Source of the DNA: Azadirachta indica
Taxonomy: Eukaryota > Streptophyta > Magnoliopsida > Sapindales > Meliaceae
Assembly: GCA_022749755.1 (NCBI GenBank)
Contig: CM040440.1
Span: 7,799,269 to 7,863,268 of the forward strand
DNA length: 64,000 nucleotides
Direction of reading: 5' to 3'
The position numbers and the translations under genes were made by a program. Position 1 is the stretch's first letter, and each line of letters starts with the position of its first letter. Positions 1 through 12,349 of the stretch are shown piece after piece. The notes under the pieces are model-generated. The model was not told the DNA's origin. It saw nothing but the letters and a program-made list of their open reading frames with translations, and ran no database searches.

Positions 1-3000
1 TCACATTCCAGTGATAAGAAAGCTGCCAACAGAATCACCATTTGAGGATTGGTAGGAAGAACACAAACTAAACAATAAACATAATAATTTCTTTAGCCAC
101 TAAAGACCAACCACTTACAGGAATATCCGTTAGAATAGCTATCACAGCACTTGATGAGAAACATACAACAGAAACAATAGCTAAACCGGCAACCTGCATA
201 AGTGACAAATTTTCCATAACAACAACACAGAATAAACAAATTTCCCGTTAGATTTAAGCTGAACGAGGTGCAGCTACACTACAAGCAATTAAATAAACTA
301 CACTCCTAAATATGAATGTACAACATGGAAATAGAGAATCAAATAAATCCACTAAACGAAAATGGATAATGATAAAAATTATCAGCTAAGTACCTTCCAC
401 ATCTCTGAAGAAGCTCTCTCAGACCTTACTCTTCTCAAATTAAGAAACACCAGGAGACCTAAAGAAAAAATTTATGGAGCAGAAAACAATAATAATTTCA
501 GTGAAACATTCTTCTGGTTTGCACCACTAACTCTTACGCTTTAAATTCCACAATCTAGCTCTAATTATGTTTTATATTTTATATTATAGATAACTTGAAA
601 TACTGCCACAATATCAAAATTCCAATTCCCATAAAAACATGAGTGGGTAAATGTACACTGACTGAAGTTTAACCAATATAGACTGCTGAATCATGCACAT
701 AACTATCCAGAGTTTCTATACATTCAAAGGCATTCAAAACAAGACATCTAGAAACGGATTAAAGGTCTGAATATAAAGAATGTCATTTCCTTCTGTGCTA
801 ATACAGAATGCTGCAACGCCTTGAACCCTTAACTACACAAGGATAGCTACACGAGTCCATCTTTGCCATTTACTGCTGCCTAGATCCAGTTCCATAATTG
901 GGTCCCTGGCAATGATGTCATTGCTCATGGCCCCAGCAAGCAATCCTCTGCACCTGCCTGCAGCTATTTTAACCATCAATTTGCAGCTCACTCAACTCCT
1001 AGCATTACTATAGTTTATTCTGAATACTCAAGATTAGTCACCCAAAACAGCTGCCTTTAGATCCAATAACATCTCCAAAACTTTGGTATATAAGACATCT
1101 TGATGGTAATTCTACACTTTAACAGAGAATATTATAACAAAAAATAAAAAACTCCAACAAACAATATGCACAAAAAACTGCATAGATAAATGAACTACTA
1201 GCTCACCATAACAACCCAAAGCTCCTCCCAATAGAAGAAATGCCGCAGCAAAAAGATCTACATATACCTGCTCAACGATTGCAACAATTAACCACAACTT
1301 GTAGTAGTCATATCAACATTATTAAAAAGGAACATATTTTATGAATAATTATAATTCAAGCAAATTGAAAATTTAGAACTAATTCATAGAGGGGAGACTA
1401 ACAAGCAATTACTATTACTGATGTTTAGTACTTTTAGTACGAACATATATAGAAATATTGAACAAAGATGTTTTGAGGAAATAATATTTAAAGGTGTTTT
1501 GTCACATAATAATCTGTCAAATATCAAGTGGAAGGAATATATTGCGTACCTGAGCTACTACTGAAGAATCAATAGGATTTTTCCCTGCACCGATCCAGAT
1601 TACCATTCCAAATGACATCATCAAGATGAAGATTAGCACAAAAACCTACCAAAAGAAATCGGGAAAAAAAATCAAAATCATATGATATAAGAAAAAATGG
1701 TAAAACTACAAGCACCGAAGAAATGATAGAGAAATATCGATAGGATACTTCTATTTCTCATACCACAATAACAAATTTTTGCCGGCTACCAACGTGAACG
1801 CCGTGGAATGTACAACATCTCCATCGACCATCAGTGTTTGGTGTACCTGATTTACTCTTCATATTGTCCAATAAAGCCTGTTGGGGACTATTTTCTTCAT
1901 CATCATCATCCTCTTCATCATTCGCCTGATGGCAAAGGTCGACCCTATAAAATCATTCCCATGGAAGCATATATATATCTATAAATTATATTGCTTAATT
2001 CCAATATATTTAATATATCATCATACAGACTCCAGATAAAATTTGCAACTTGTATCAATATAATCCATACTTTCAAAATATCATTCAATCTTTATCTTTC
2101 ATGTGATTTGAAGATTGGGGATATTGGTAACATTCAACTACTGTATCATGGTAAAAGTGAGGAACAGAAAGGAAGTTTAAATTTAAATTTTATTAACAAA
2201 AATATAGCTGTTGTTCTCAAAACTTCAGTAAGCTACAGCCCCATCCAATATGAAATCCTATTTACTAAGCAAAAAAAAAAAGAAAGAAATTCTTCACATT
2301 AATAGTTTATTACCACTTCATGAGAAAATGACAGAAATTAAGTTCAAAGTTATGTAGAAGATATTATGTACTTATAGGCATAATAGATACACCTCAATGA
2401 GTCATAGACAGCAGTAATATTTAGAATCTTAACACATTAATTACAATATACTTGGACATCATTTTCATCATAATCTTCATGTTAGATGGACGGGTTTCTG
2501 TTTTAGCTGACAAGCATACAAGGACACAGGCTCATGGTTGATATTGCAAGATCTGAGTGGTTATTCATTGCATCTACATTATCCAGTTACCACAATTATC
2601 ATAAGGCATTCAGTAATAACAAAACAGTTAAGTAATAACAGAATAGTTAATATATTCTACAGAGCATACTAGAAACACTTACCAGAAAGATAAAAGTAGA
2701 AGAAACGCAGAGAGTAGCAGAATATCAGGTGAAGCTGCAGCAATAATCAGAACCACTTAAACTACCAGCAGGCATGCAGTAAAGGAATTAAAGAAATAAA
2801 AATTTAAGCCACAAGTCCATTATCATAGTCAAGGGGAATATACCCATGAGGATAAATCCACAAGCATGAGACCAGCAAAGCCACCCTTCACAAGTAGCAA
2901 GAAGTGTAGATATGAAATAGATGAAGTAACCTGAAAAGAGATGGGATCAAAAAGCTTGAATATCTAGTGCAGCATCTTTTCATTGACTATTATATGTGCT

Positions 3001-4841
3001 CTATTATTTTAAAATTCCTACATAATAAACAATAAAATCATATTTAAAATGTTTTATGTAGTCTGGTTCAAATAGACCAGGAATTCCTTGAACAGGGTCT
3101 TAAAATGATATTCAAGGATCTTCGGGACTCTTTTTGAACCAGATGATCAAAGTAGAAATTAGTAAAACTTGTTTAAAGGCAACAGAATCTGCATGCTACA
3201 ACCAATGACTCCTCATTCTTACCTAAATTGGAAGAGCCAATAATGAGATGGAGAACCTGCAATTGACATTTTTATTCCCATCAGAAGAAGATACAACTAC
3301 ATAAAAAGTACATGAAAAAGAATTAGCATAAAAGAAACAACATATCAACTCAACATAACGGAAGAACTATGTTTATTGTCTTACAGGACCAAAAACTGAA
3401 ACAAAATGGTCAAATAACAGATCTTCCCACTTCAAGAAGAAACTAGGACTTTGTGAGCTTTACTAGCAAAATTGGCAGAATTTCCAGGATATGCATATAG
3501 CTGTGCAAGTATTTTCATAGTATAGTGGAAACATAAAGAAGAAACTTCTTGACGAGGAAGAGTATAAGAAATAAGATCAATAACACAAGAACGAGGGAAA
3601 GAATAGAATGGCAACTGTAACCATGATCACAAAAAGTTCATCTTTGTGCATTAAACTGTGAATATTTTTCTGATGTTAACTGCAACTGTCTAAGTTAGTT
3701 TCCATTCTTTGTAATTTATCATAGAAGAAACTTTGAAAGTAAAGAAGCTCTCACTTACTTTTTGGCGCGTCCATCCAACCTCTTGATTTCGCATGTGAAT
3801 CCTGGTGAGCTGCAACGACAAAGTGGCTCGCATATATGTAAGAACCAAAACAAGAGTCAAACAGGCAAAATATCTCCTAGATGTATACAATTGTCAATTT
3901 ACCAAGCAAACCTTAGTTAATCATCAATGACTCACACCAAACCTAACAAGGGACAAAACATCACACAAGAAGATTTCTGTGCAAAAGGAGCATTCACATT
4001 TGATGTCTCAAAATATCAACTAAAGGGTTTCCAGGAGGCATTATCACAAGTACAATGTTCATTCAAGATATATAAAGTTGCAGTCAGGAGAAGACAACAG
4101 ATCATACTAGAGACATCATTCTAACTGCAAACTACTTTAAGTTCTTAAGTGAAAGAAATTAGCTCAGTTAAATAAATTCTATAAAATAAATATATACTAA
4201 AGTGCATAATTGTATCAACTCCGGTTTTGGTCTTTGAAGACAAAATATAATGGCGAAAAAGTATCTCAAACTTCTATAGAAGGGTCATCTCTTCAAATTG
4301 ATACGATTCATTAACCCATCAAAAACTCAATTATTCATAGGGAAGAGATGCTTTAGCCAAAAAGTCAAGCCACTTTCCAGCATGAATCTCCTTTGATTCA
4401 TCGCACATAAAGAAATCACAAATTCCGAATCTAAAGCAGGGACCTTTTAACTCCAAATGGGAGCAAAATTCCCAATTTATCACATATTTTCCCCGCATTT
4501 TCTCACTAACCAAACATAACAAAGAGCTTCCATCAAACACACACAGAAATTCACGCCATCTTGTTACAAGCAAACACAACCAAGATCACAAAATTCCCTG
4601 AATTAACCGAAGCTCCTCCAATTATTCAGATCAACTGAGAATCAGTAATTGACAAACACGCTAACAATTTACATCCAAAACAACCCCATTACAAATAAAC
4701 AAACAGCAAAAGGGTACATAACATAAAACAAACCTGATAGAATGCAAGGAAAGCAAGAAACCCGTCAACAGAAGCGAGAACTAAATTGGGTACAAGCAAG
4801 TCAAGAGGGTAACAATTAAGGAGGCTCGATTCAAGAACCAT
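1..4841 (-). CDS. THH1/TOM1/TOM3-like seven-helix membrane protein, partial (3' end off window)
   Basis: Eleven exons, the last cut by the window edge, can be joined on the minus strand with canonical GT-AG borders and continuous phase: 4841-4734, 3809-3759, 3256-3223, 2930-2844, 2734-2683, 1944-1764, 1645-1550, 1267-1207, 458-394, 193-119 and 22-1. They give 277 residues. The motif TRIHMRNQEVGWTRQKV (about residues 38-53), a VYVDLFAAAFLLLGGALGCYG helix region, RVRSERASSEMWKVAGL and TDIPLSYHW are typical of the THH1/TOM1/TOM3 family. Arabidopsis members are tonoplast proteins that tobamoviruses use to anchor replication complexes. Several hydrophobic helices are visible. An acidic loop (NDEEDDDDEE, about residues 119-128) sits between helices. 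The start is the first ATG, followed directly by a hydrophobic N-terminus. The family assignment is strong. Which family member this is, and its membrane, are inferred. Confidence 0.88.
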
Positions 4842-5799
4842 TTTTATTTCCTCTCTTCTAACACTGAAAGCTTCGATTAAAACGACGGAAGATAATCCAA
4901 AGCTTATTATAACTTCTATCAGTTGGCATCAACTCACATTCACATTCACATTCACACACCAAACAGAACAAAAGAAAGAAAAAACCGTGAGCTCGTGTAA
5001 AGCGCTTGTTTGTTCTTGTATTTATTTATTAATTTTTTTTTTATATAAAAGATGGAATGGAATGGAAAAGAAAATCATAGGTGATGATGTGTACGGACAG
5101 AGAGACAGAGAAAGAGAGAGAAGACGAAGGCAGCAGATCCGTTTAGTGTTTGATTCGCTTACACCCTGAGAATCACTCACTCTCTTGTCTCTGCTATACT
5201 CTGAATCAGTCGATAAACCAATTTTTCTTTTTTTCTTTTTTTTTATAATTTTATTTTGTTAATTACAGAAGATATTTCGAAAAAATTATAAAAAATTTTA
5301 TTCTAATATTTAATTTTATACTGTAACGTTTATAAATATATATCATATATAATGCGTATATTTATTTATTCTAAAAATAAAATTACATTTTTATTGATTT
5401 TATGACCTTTGACTCTTGCTTTAAATTTAATTTTAAATTTACACATGATTAATTGAATAATTTACCATCATAATTTTAAATTATAATTAATGAATGTTAA
5501 TAAGTTCGACTAGTTGAGATTTCGAAATCCTATCGTGTTCAAATAGAGTCTCTTTTATCCAATTAAATTCCAAAACAATAATACAACAGTTTGTAAGTAT
5601 GTATTAGATGGTGAACTTTTATAAATTCCAAAATAATTTGTTACCCTAATTCACTATTTGATTAATAAAAAAGTTCATAATATTTTTATTAAAAAATTAT
5701 AATGTAAGCCAACCAAAAAAAAAAAAAAAGGGTGAATAAAAAGAACTAAGTCAACATCCAAACCTATCAAAAGATTCTAGTCCTTTGGACGCGGCGCCT
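4842..5799. other. 5' leader/promoter side of the TOM1-like gene, then AT-rich spacer
   Basis: No gene seen. Just upstream of the minus-strand start is a short run of imperfect cattca repeats near 4936-4957 and a purine-rich stretch (about 5095-5130), which on the gene's own strand is a CT-rich leader typical of plant 5' UTRs. Beyond about 5230 the DNA becomes strongly AT-rich without coding potential. Confidence 0.5.
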
Positions 5800-6055
5800 A
5801 TGACTAATTACACAGCAACACATTTATTCATTCGTTTATTAATTAATATAGATAATCATGAATATTAATTAGTTTAATTAATAAAATATTTTAAATAGTA
5901 TAAAATTTTGAAATTTAAATTCGTACGATATGGCTAATAGCACAACAACACATTTATTCATCCATTTATTAATTAATATAGATAATTGTGAATATTAATT
6001 AATTGAATATTATAAAATATTTTAAATAGTATAAAATTTTGAAATTTAAATTCAG
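5800..6055. repeat. Imperfect tandem duplication, unit about 130 bp
   Basis: Unit 1 (5800-5929) and unit 2 (5930 to about 6055) share most of their sequence. Both begin atg(a/g)ctaat, then a cacaacaacacatttattc-like stretch, and both end with a run through taaaattttgaaatttaaat. Small indels separate the units. No coding capacity. This looks like a local duplication of AT-rich spacer DNA. Confidence 0.8.
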
Positions 6056-9000
6056 CTTGTTATAGTAATATTTATTTTTTCTATTTAAAGTTTAAAAATA
6101 ATTAAATATAAATTTAACTAAAATTTAAATCTGATTAATATATTTATTTTTTATCTTAAATAGCTTAATATAAATATTAAATTATTTTATTTTTATAAAA
6201 ATAAATAATTTGAAACTAATATTTTGACATATATGTGTTAAAAAATTTAAAACCAATATGTTAAAATTGTTGACACATATAAATTTTATATAATAAACTA
6301 AGAATATTATTAATAAATAAAATATTTAATTTATTCAAACATTTAATTATTTAGATTTAATTTAAAATTTTTAATTTAATTTATATGTTAGACATCTTTA
6401 TATATAAATTAAAAAATAAATAACTTTTAAACATCAGAATAAAATTATTTTAGATTTAAGTAAAAAATTTACATTTATATATGTATAAGGAATTAAATTA
6501 TATTAAAAAACAGTTTTGTTTATATTTATATAATTTTTTTTTTTTTTGAAATTTGGCATGTTGTTGTTATGAGATTAAGAGTTGGGACAAGGATTAAGAG
6601 GTATGATTGGGATTTGGTTGGACCACGGTGTTGAAGTTGAAGTAGTTGTTGCATACTAAATAAATACGTGGTGGCTTTTCATGATATTCAAAGCTTGCCC
6701 GATTTTCCTTCAATGTTCCAAAGTGTGATGCCAGGAAAATGCTCTTTTGTTTTGTTTGGTTTTTAATTGAGTTATTGAATGGACGTAAATATATTTGAAA
6801 ATAGCATTTGCTCTTTGACTTTTAAGACCTTATTAGATATCCCTAATTTTTTAGGAAAATGAAGATACTATTTATCCGTCTATTTTATGTATAATGACTA
6901 TTTATATACGGGTATTTAAAGAGTGTATACATTGGTCAAATTATCATTATTATTAATAAATAATAATCAATATAATCTTATTCTTATTATATAATGATAT
7001 TTGAATCGGGATAATATAATGACAATTTTACTTTTTTTTTTTTAAGAATTTTACCTTTAATTTGTTTTAACAATTATCACCTTATTTATTAACATAAATT
7101 GTTAAATAATTAAGGGTTTGTTTGGTATAACTTTTGAAATAAAGTTTTTTGAAGTAAACTTTTTATGCTTTTATAAATACAGTTTTTAACAAAAATTTAT
7201 TAATTGTTTAGTTATTACAAATAATTTTTTAAAAAATTTAAGTAATTATTTTAATAGATAAATTTTTAATATTTTATTTTAAAGAAATAATGTAAAATTT
7301 TTAAAATAAAGTAAAGGTGTTTTAAATAATTTCGTATTTTAAAAAAGTTGTACAAACTCTATTACTAAAAATTCAAATTTTGAGATTTTTCTAGTAAAAA
7401 AAAATTAAATTTTTTAATTTTTAAAAATCTCTATTCAATGCTAATTAAAAGACACCACAAAATTTAAAAAGATTTTTTATTATTAAAAAAACGCTTTTGG
7501 CTATCTAAAAGGTCAAATCGAATGAACACTAAAGTAATAATATAATAGCTTGTATACAATATCCCTATTTAAATATCATTATGTATTAAAAATAGAGTTA
7601 TATTAGTTATTGTGCATCAATAAGAAAGATAATGTAGTCAATTTACATTTTTTTAAATATCTATAGACAAAATAGTTATTTTGCATCTAAAAAGAAAAAA
7701 GATAAAATCAATTAACAACAATCTAACTTCTAGCGTATCTTTCCATTTCGTCAAAAAGTTAAATGATATCTAACGTCATAAAACGTTGGAATTATCTTTT
7801 AATTTTTATAAATTACTTGATAATGCTCTAAAACTTATAAAATATTTGTTGTTTTCTCAAAAGATATGAATATATTACAATGATTTATAAATACTATATA
7901 TTACAATAATCTGTTCATAATTACTATGACTAACCTTTATTTTTAATCGTATGTATAAACTTATATTAAACTTGGATTGTCAAAGTTTCGATTCCTTAAA
8001 ATAAAATTAAGAGTTTCAATTAATTATAACCAATTATTATTGGCAGTAGACCTCATTATTATCGTTATTATTAGTTTGATCTAAGCACATTATGCATATA
8101 TAAGTTGTCAAGTTAGATCAAACTATCAAGTTTTATTCAAAATAAGTTGAGTATGTGCTACGACTATGGAACGTGCCTTCTTGAAGATGATTAAAATCTT
8201 CAAACTTTCTCACATGCTACCTGTCTACCCAATATCCAGAAAGTTAGTCAAAGGAAGATATATAGACGTCAAAAAGTGACATAAAATTGGAATGTGATAT
8301 ATATGCAAGATTAATAATCCACGTACCTAAATTCCATTAATTTCTTCTTGCTTTCCTTTCTGATCTTTGTTGTTTCACATCATCCAAGATTAAAATTTCA
8401 AACACAATTCCAAAATATTATCCGAGGTTGTCTCTTGGTGGCGATCAAAGGGCATCATTTAATTGGGTCAATTTCGTGTTTTTTAAGTCAACATCTGTGC
8501 AATGAGATTTAATTGTTCACTGCAATACGAAATTAATTTGAAGCAATAAGCTTGTTTTGTTTTGTTTTGTTTTGTTTAAGAGATTGAGAACAACGGAAAT
8601 GTGTCTCGTTCAAGGCACTACCAATCAAATGTGTCGACATTCGTTTATGTTTAATCAATGTGTGTTCTCATAATTAATCTTACCATAAATTAAACTATAT
8701 TCATATGCAAGAGAAAATTAAATGAATCTAAATGGGCCCATATAAAGCCCATTATGGAATACTAGACTAATAATACTAGATGATGTAATTGACTAACCAA
8801 TCGAGTGATTTATAATATCTGCTAGACAATTAGCTGGCATAAAATAGAGAAACAAATTTTCATTCAACAAATGTAATGTCTAAATGCGTTACGTTGAAAT
8901 TGGACCGGCATCCCACATGATTTTGTCATCTTTATATATATTCATTCACTAGCCGTTAAAAGACCTTGACCAATTCGATAACAAATATGACTACACATTA

Positions 9001-9234
9001 AATAAACAAATGAACAAAAAGTTGAAGGCACCAACGGACAGTTGCTCATATGATGGCAATTGAAGTCCAGCAATTTAAAAGACAGTTTTATAATATTAAC
9101 AATAATACCACTTAGCCGTTAGAGAAACGGGAAAAAGAACAAGAGAAAAGCAAACAAACTGTACACACAGTTTTTGGAATAAACAATGTTTACTAGGTCC
9201 TCTAGGAGCAATGTAGGTGTTAACTAGACAAAAA
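6056..9234. other. AT-rich intergenic region
   Basis: No open frame with recognisable protein content. It holds poly-A/T tracts and a short (tttgt)n microsatellite at about 8552-8577. One possible small transposon is listed separately at 7113-7530. Confidence 0.6.
7113..7530. mobile_element. Possible MITE (hAT/PIF-like ends), uncertain
   Basis: The left end starts agggtttgtttggtataac, a start common among plant MITEs. The reverse complement of the right end, agtgttcattcgatttgacc, resembles it imperfectly. The interior is AT-rich and non-coding. I could not find a convincing target-site duplication, so the boundaries and class are tentative. Confidence 0.25.
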
Positions 9235-9663
9235 TTTAATTTAAGGGGATATTTTCACATACTTCCCCTGAGGTCTGTAAAAATCACACTTAAATAGAAA
9301 GTTTGTAGAAATTCATAAGTTCCACATCTACCATACTAATTCCGTTTGTTTGACAGTCAATTGATCGTTAGAAAATGGGTAATGTAGTAAAGTTATATCA
9401 ATTTTATTTTTTAAACTTATTTTAATTTTATCCACATATATTTACATTGTTTTAAATATATAATAACTTAAAATATAAAATATAAATATAAAGTAAACCC
9501 TAATTTATTTTATTTTATAACATCCCATCGCCGCCATCTCTCCAAATTTAGCCACCGCCCACCGCCGCCTCCTTCGGCTCCACCAACACCCACATTAACG
9601 TCATCCCATTCTTCAGCTCCACCAACACCACATTCTTGAATCTATTTTTTTTTTCTTACCCAG

Positions 9664-9782
9664 GAAGTGGGAAAACTTATACTATCAACCCGCTGCCCCT
9701 TAAAGCATCGCGTGATGCATTGAGGTTGATACACCACACTTATCGGAACCAAGGATTTCAGCTGTTTGTGGGCTTCTTCGAA
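9664..9782 (+). pseudogene. Captured kinesin-13 motor-domain fragment
   Basis: About 40 residues are encoded, from the P-loop GSGKTYT through NPLPLKASRDALRLIHHTYR to NQGFQLFVGFFE. This matches the kinesin-13 (KIF2/MCAK-type) motor domain just after the ATP-binding loop. Upstream is a pyrimidine tract ending cttacccag, which reads as an intron 3' splice site, so the fragment was copied from genomic DNA and not from mRNA. Similarity stops right after FFE, where kinesin would continue IYGGK. The frame then stays open to 9899 through unrelated repeat sequence. It cannot encode a motor. Whether the captured frame is transcribed is unknown. Confidence 0.85.
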
Positions 9783-9786
9783 CCAA

Positions 9787-10018
9787 CCTTGCTGCTGCTT
9801 AATGAAGAAAACAACTACTTGTTGTACTCAATCCCGCTGGCTGCTGATTATGCACCCCATAAAGAAATCTGGAAGCATATTGCAGCTGTTGTTTTCTGAC
9901 CTTGCTACCGCTTAATGAAGAAAACGGAAACTTGTTGCTTCTTGTACTCAATCCTGCTGCTGGCTGCTGCTTATGCAACCAAGAAATCGGGAAACATTTT
10001 ACTGCAGTTGTTTTCTGT
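9787..10018. repeat. Tandem duplication inside the Pack-MULE-like element
   Basis: Two imperfect units of about 115 bp (9787-9899 and 9900-10018) both start ccttgct and run through cttaatgaagaaaac, an acttgtt segment, tactcaatcc, a gctgctgattatgca-like segment, an aagaaat segment and gttgttttctg. A further fragment (gctgctgctggtgactgctg) follows. The origin of the repeated sequence is not recognisable. Confidence 0.75.
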
Positions 10019-10445
10019 AAATGCTGCTGCTGGTGACTGCTGTTTTCCTTTGCGGCTTCTGCATATGTAATTTTCATCGGAAGATTTGATTTTTTTTTTT
10101 GAAAATTTGATTTACATGAATTAACCAATAATTAAATTTTAATTTTAAATTTTTACATACCATGATCTCTTTAACAGAGATAGAGAGAAAAGAAAGCAGG
10201 GATAAAGATTGAATTGTTGGGGATTTTTATTTTCATTTTTATTAATGGAAGTAATCAAAATAAAAAATAAGATTTGATAATTAAAAATATTTGGGGTATT
10301 TTAGACTTTTTAGTTTTTTCAATCGGTCAACCTACGGTCAAACAATTGGGATTACTGTAGTAAGGGTGGGAACTGTAAATTTTCACAAACTTTCTATATG
10401 AGTGTGATTTCTACAAACCTCAGGGGAGGTATGTGAAAATACCCC

Positions 10446-10888
10446 TTTAATTTAATTAAATTTAAAATAAAATATATTTTAATATTAATAAATTTTATTT
10501 TTATTTATTAATTTTCATTAGTTGATATTTGATATTTGGTAAGACTCGAATAAAGGTGAAAAAAGAAAGCGGAAAAGCAGGTCGTTGATGCTGCCGCCTC
10601 TCTGTAAGACGAAAACACCCTTACTGAACCAGAACATTCTCTCACTAACTTGAGGTGAAATTCCAAAATTGTCCTCTCTCTTATCACTGATCTCATCATC
10701 GGCCAGCAAACGCCCTTTGCTTTTTTAGTGAAAACCAAAGCAATTAAAAAGCATCATATTCGTCCCGCGTATATATAACGAGTGCTTAAATAACAAACAA
10801 CGCACATACACAGCCACATCCAGCGAAAATAGATAAAGGCAAGAGAAAAGAATCTCTGAGAGAGAGAGAGAGTGATCTCTGGCTGTTA
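10446..10888 (+). promoter_or_regulatory. Promoter and 5' leader of the 70-residue membrane protein gene
   Basis: A TATA-type sequence, tatatataa, lies at 10770-10778, about 110 bp before the ATG. A (ga)n tract at about 10857-10873 lies in the leader. The rest is spacer next to the Pack-MULE-like element, whose right end is about 325 bp upstream of the TATA sequence. Confidence 0.5.
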
Positions 10889-11101
10889 ATGGCGAAGAAG
10901 GCGTGGTCATTGAAGAAGGTGGTGAGCAAGGAGAGCTTTGTGTGGCCGTGGAAACTCTCCGCCGCTTTCAAATGGAAACGACTCGATTTTCAGATGACAA
11001 TTATCGACGATTTGATCTTCAAAATTATGTACGTTGTCGAAGCCGTCGTTCTCGTCTCCACTCTCTGCTTCTTCTTCCTCTGCTGCGGCTGCCACTTCTG
11101 A
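10889..11101 (+). CDS. Small plant membrane protein, 70 residues, function unknown
   Basis: A single-exon frame of 70 codons. The N-terminal half is basic and tryptophan-rich (MAKKAWSLKKVVSKESFVW, then PWKLSAAFKWKRLDFQM). The C-terminal third is one hydrophobic segment (about residues 46-67) ending in the cysteine-rich tail LCCGCHF. I recall similar 65-75-residue plant proteins with the same WKRLD and FFFLCCGCHF features, so I judge it a real conserved gene. A TATA sequence at 10770 and a GA-rich leader support expression. An 87-codon frame overlapping in another phase lacks these family features and was not called. It probably sits in a membrane with the tail at or near the surface. The role is unknown. 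Confidence 0.75.
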   Translation: MAKKAWSLKKVVSKESFVWPWKLSAAFKWKRLDFQMTIIDDLIFKIMYVVEAVVLVSTLCFFFLCCGCHF

Positions 11102-12349
11102 TTTTGCTTCTTCTTATCTTTTATACGCTAATTGATTTTATTCTTTTTTCTTACTTTGATCTTTAACACTTTTTATTATGAACATTTTTTTTTTGTGTTT
11201 TTCCTTTAATTTTCGGGAATTTTTTCACACTTAATTTCTCGATAATTTCTTAGAGTTTAGTTCGCGCTTGGGAGTGGACATGTAACTATATCGTTTCTTT
11301 ATCTTAATATACTCTTTAAACAATATTATTTGATTAATTAAATTCGTCAATATTATCGTTTTTATCAGTTTTTGGTTTATTTATTTATATTGTGTGATAA
11401 TTTATGATAATTATCGAAAAACTGAAAAATAGAAGAAGATGAAGATACAGCGAAAAAAGTTGAAGGTTCCGTTTGGAAAGCAACAGGGAAATATCTGATC
11501 CAGTTTGTCTTTCGTTTAGAGCACTTGAGATAGTTCTTGCTGCTTTATCTTCACCTTTTTCTTTTTTCAATTATTATCATTATTATTTATTTTTTTATTT
11601 AAATACCTGTGAATAATATGACATCAATTATAATTTCAACTATTATTGTTCATAAATTTTAAAGTAAAATATCTAAGACTTTCTATTTAAGCATGTGTTT
11701 TACGACATTGTATACACATGTTATTGAATGAGATTTTGACATGAAATATATAAACTTTACCATATAAATATAAATTTTAAAATATAAAGATAAGAAATTA
11801 AGCTTTTCAAGGGTATTAATTTAAATAATAAAATTTAAAATGTAAAATTTTGTAATTAATTGACACATCGAAATGTAAATATTTAACAATATAATAAAAT
11901 AAATAAATAAATAAATAAAGAACTAAAGCATAACTTTTCATGATATTCGTATATCATGTGTAGATATTAATTTTATTTTGGTACAATAAAAATTTCACAA
12001 TTGTCAATTTAAGTAACAATTTGTTAATAACGTGTCTTCATGTATTAATTTTGATGAACTAGAATTAAATAATCTCCATGAGATAATAACATGAAATTTG
12101 GATAAATCACTTAAAAACTTATAAAAGTTATTTTAACACTTAATAAAATAAAGATAAATTAAAAAGTAGAAAAAATAATCAAATAAAATTATTTCAACAA
12201 TGTAAATGAACACAAAATATTAGGAAATTTTTATTTAATCAATTAATTATTACACTTGCAGCTTGCAGCTTGCCGCTGACCGCTTACCGTTTTACGTTCC
12301 ACATAACTAAAAACAACGGACACACCAATACGACACAGTAGAAGCAGAA
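11102..12349. other. Intergenic region between the small membrane protein and COG5
   Basis: AT-rich, with no coding region recognised. The last 100 bp before the COG5 ATG becomes GC-richer, with cagcttgcagcttgccgctg-like short repeats (about 12258-12285), probably the COG5 promoter and leader. A short (aaat)n stretch lies near 11900-11920. Confidence 0.5.

Larger units (their letters stand above)
9245..10445. mobile_element. Pack-MULE-like Mutator element carrying host gene fragments
   Basis: Both ends carry long inverted repeats. The left end starts ggggatattttcacatac and the reverse complement of the right end starts ggggtattttcacatacc. The match continues with small differences for about 65 bp and, more weakly, to about 130 bp (9245 to about 9375 and about 10315-10445). 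A perfect 10-bp direct repeat, tttaatttaa, flanks the element (9235-9244 and 10446-10455), the size expected of Mutator-like insertions, although the sequence is low in complexity. There is no transposase. The interior is GC-richer than its surroundings and holds a kinesin-13 fragment with an intron border plus an internal tandem duplication. This is the layout of a Pack-MULE. The class is inferred from ends, duplication size and cargo. Confidence 0.82.

Noticed and set aside
5500..5560. tRNA-like words (gttcgac, gttcaaatag) suggesting a tRNA or SINE
   Set aside because: No cloverleaf, no paired A and B boxes at correct spacing, no poly-A tail.
9799..10128. Minus-strand 109-codon frame in the Pack-MULE-like element
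   Set aside because: It runs antisense through the internal tandem repeat and shows repeat-derived composition with no family features.
10903..11166. 87-codon frame overlapping the 70-residue membrane protein gene
   Set aside because: Arginine/leucine-rich out-of-phase translation. The other frame has the conserved-looking basic half, helix and tail.
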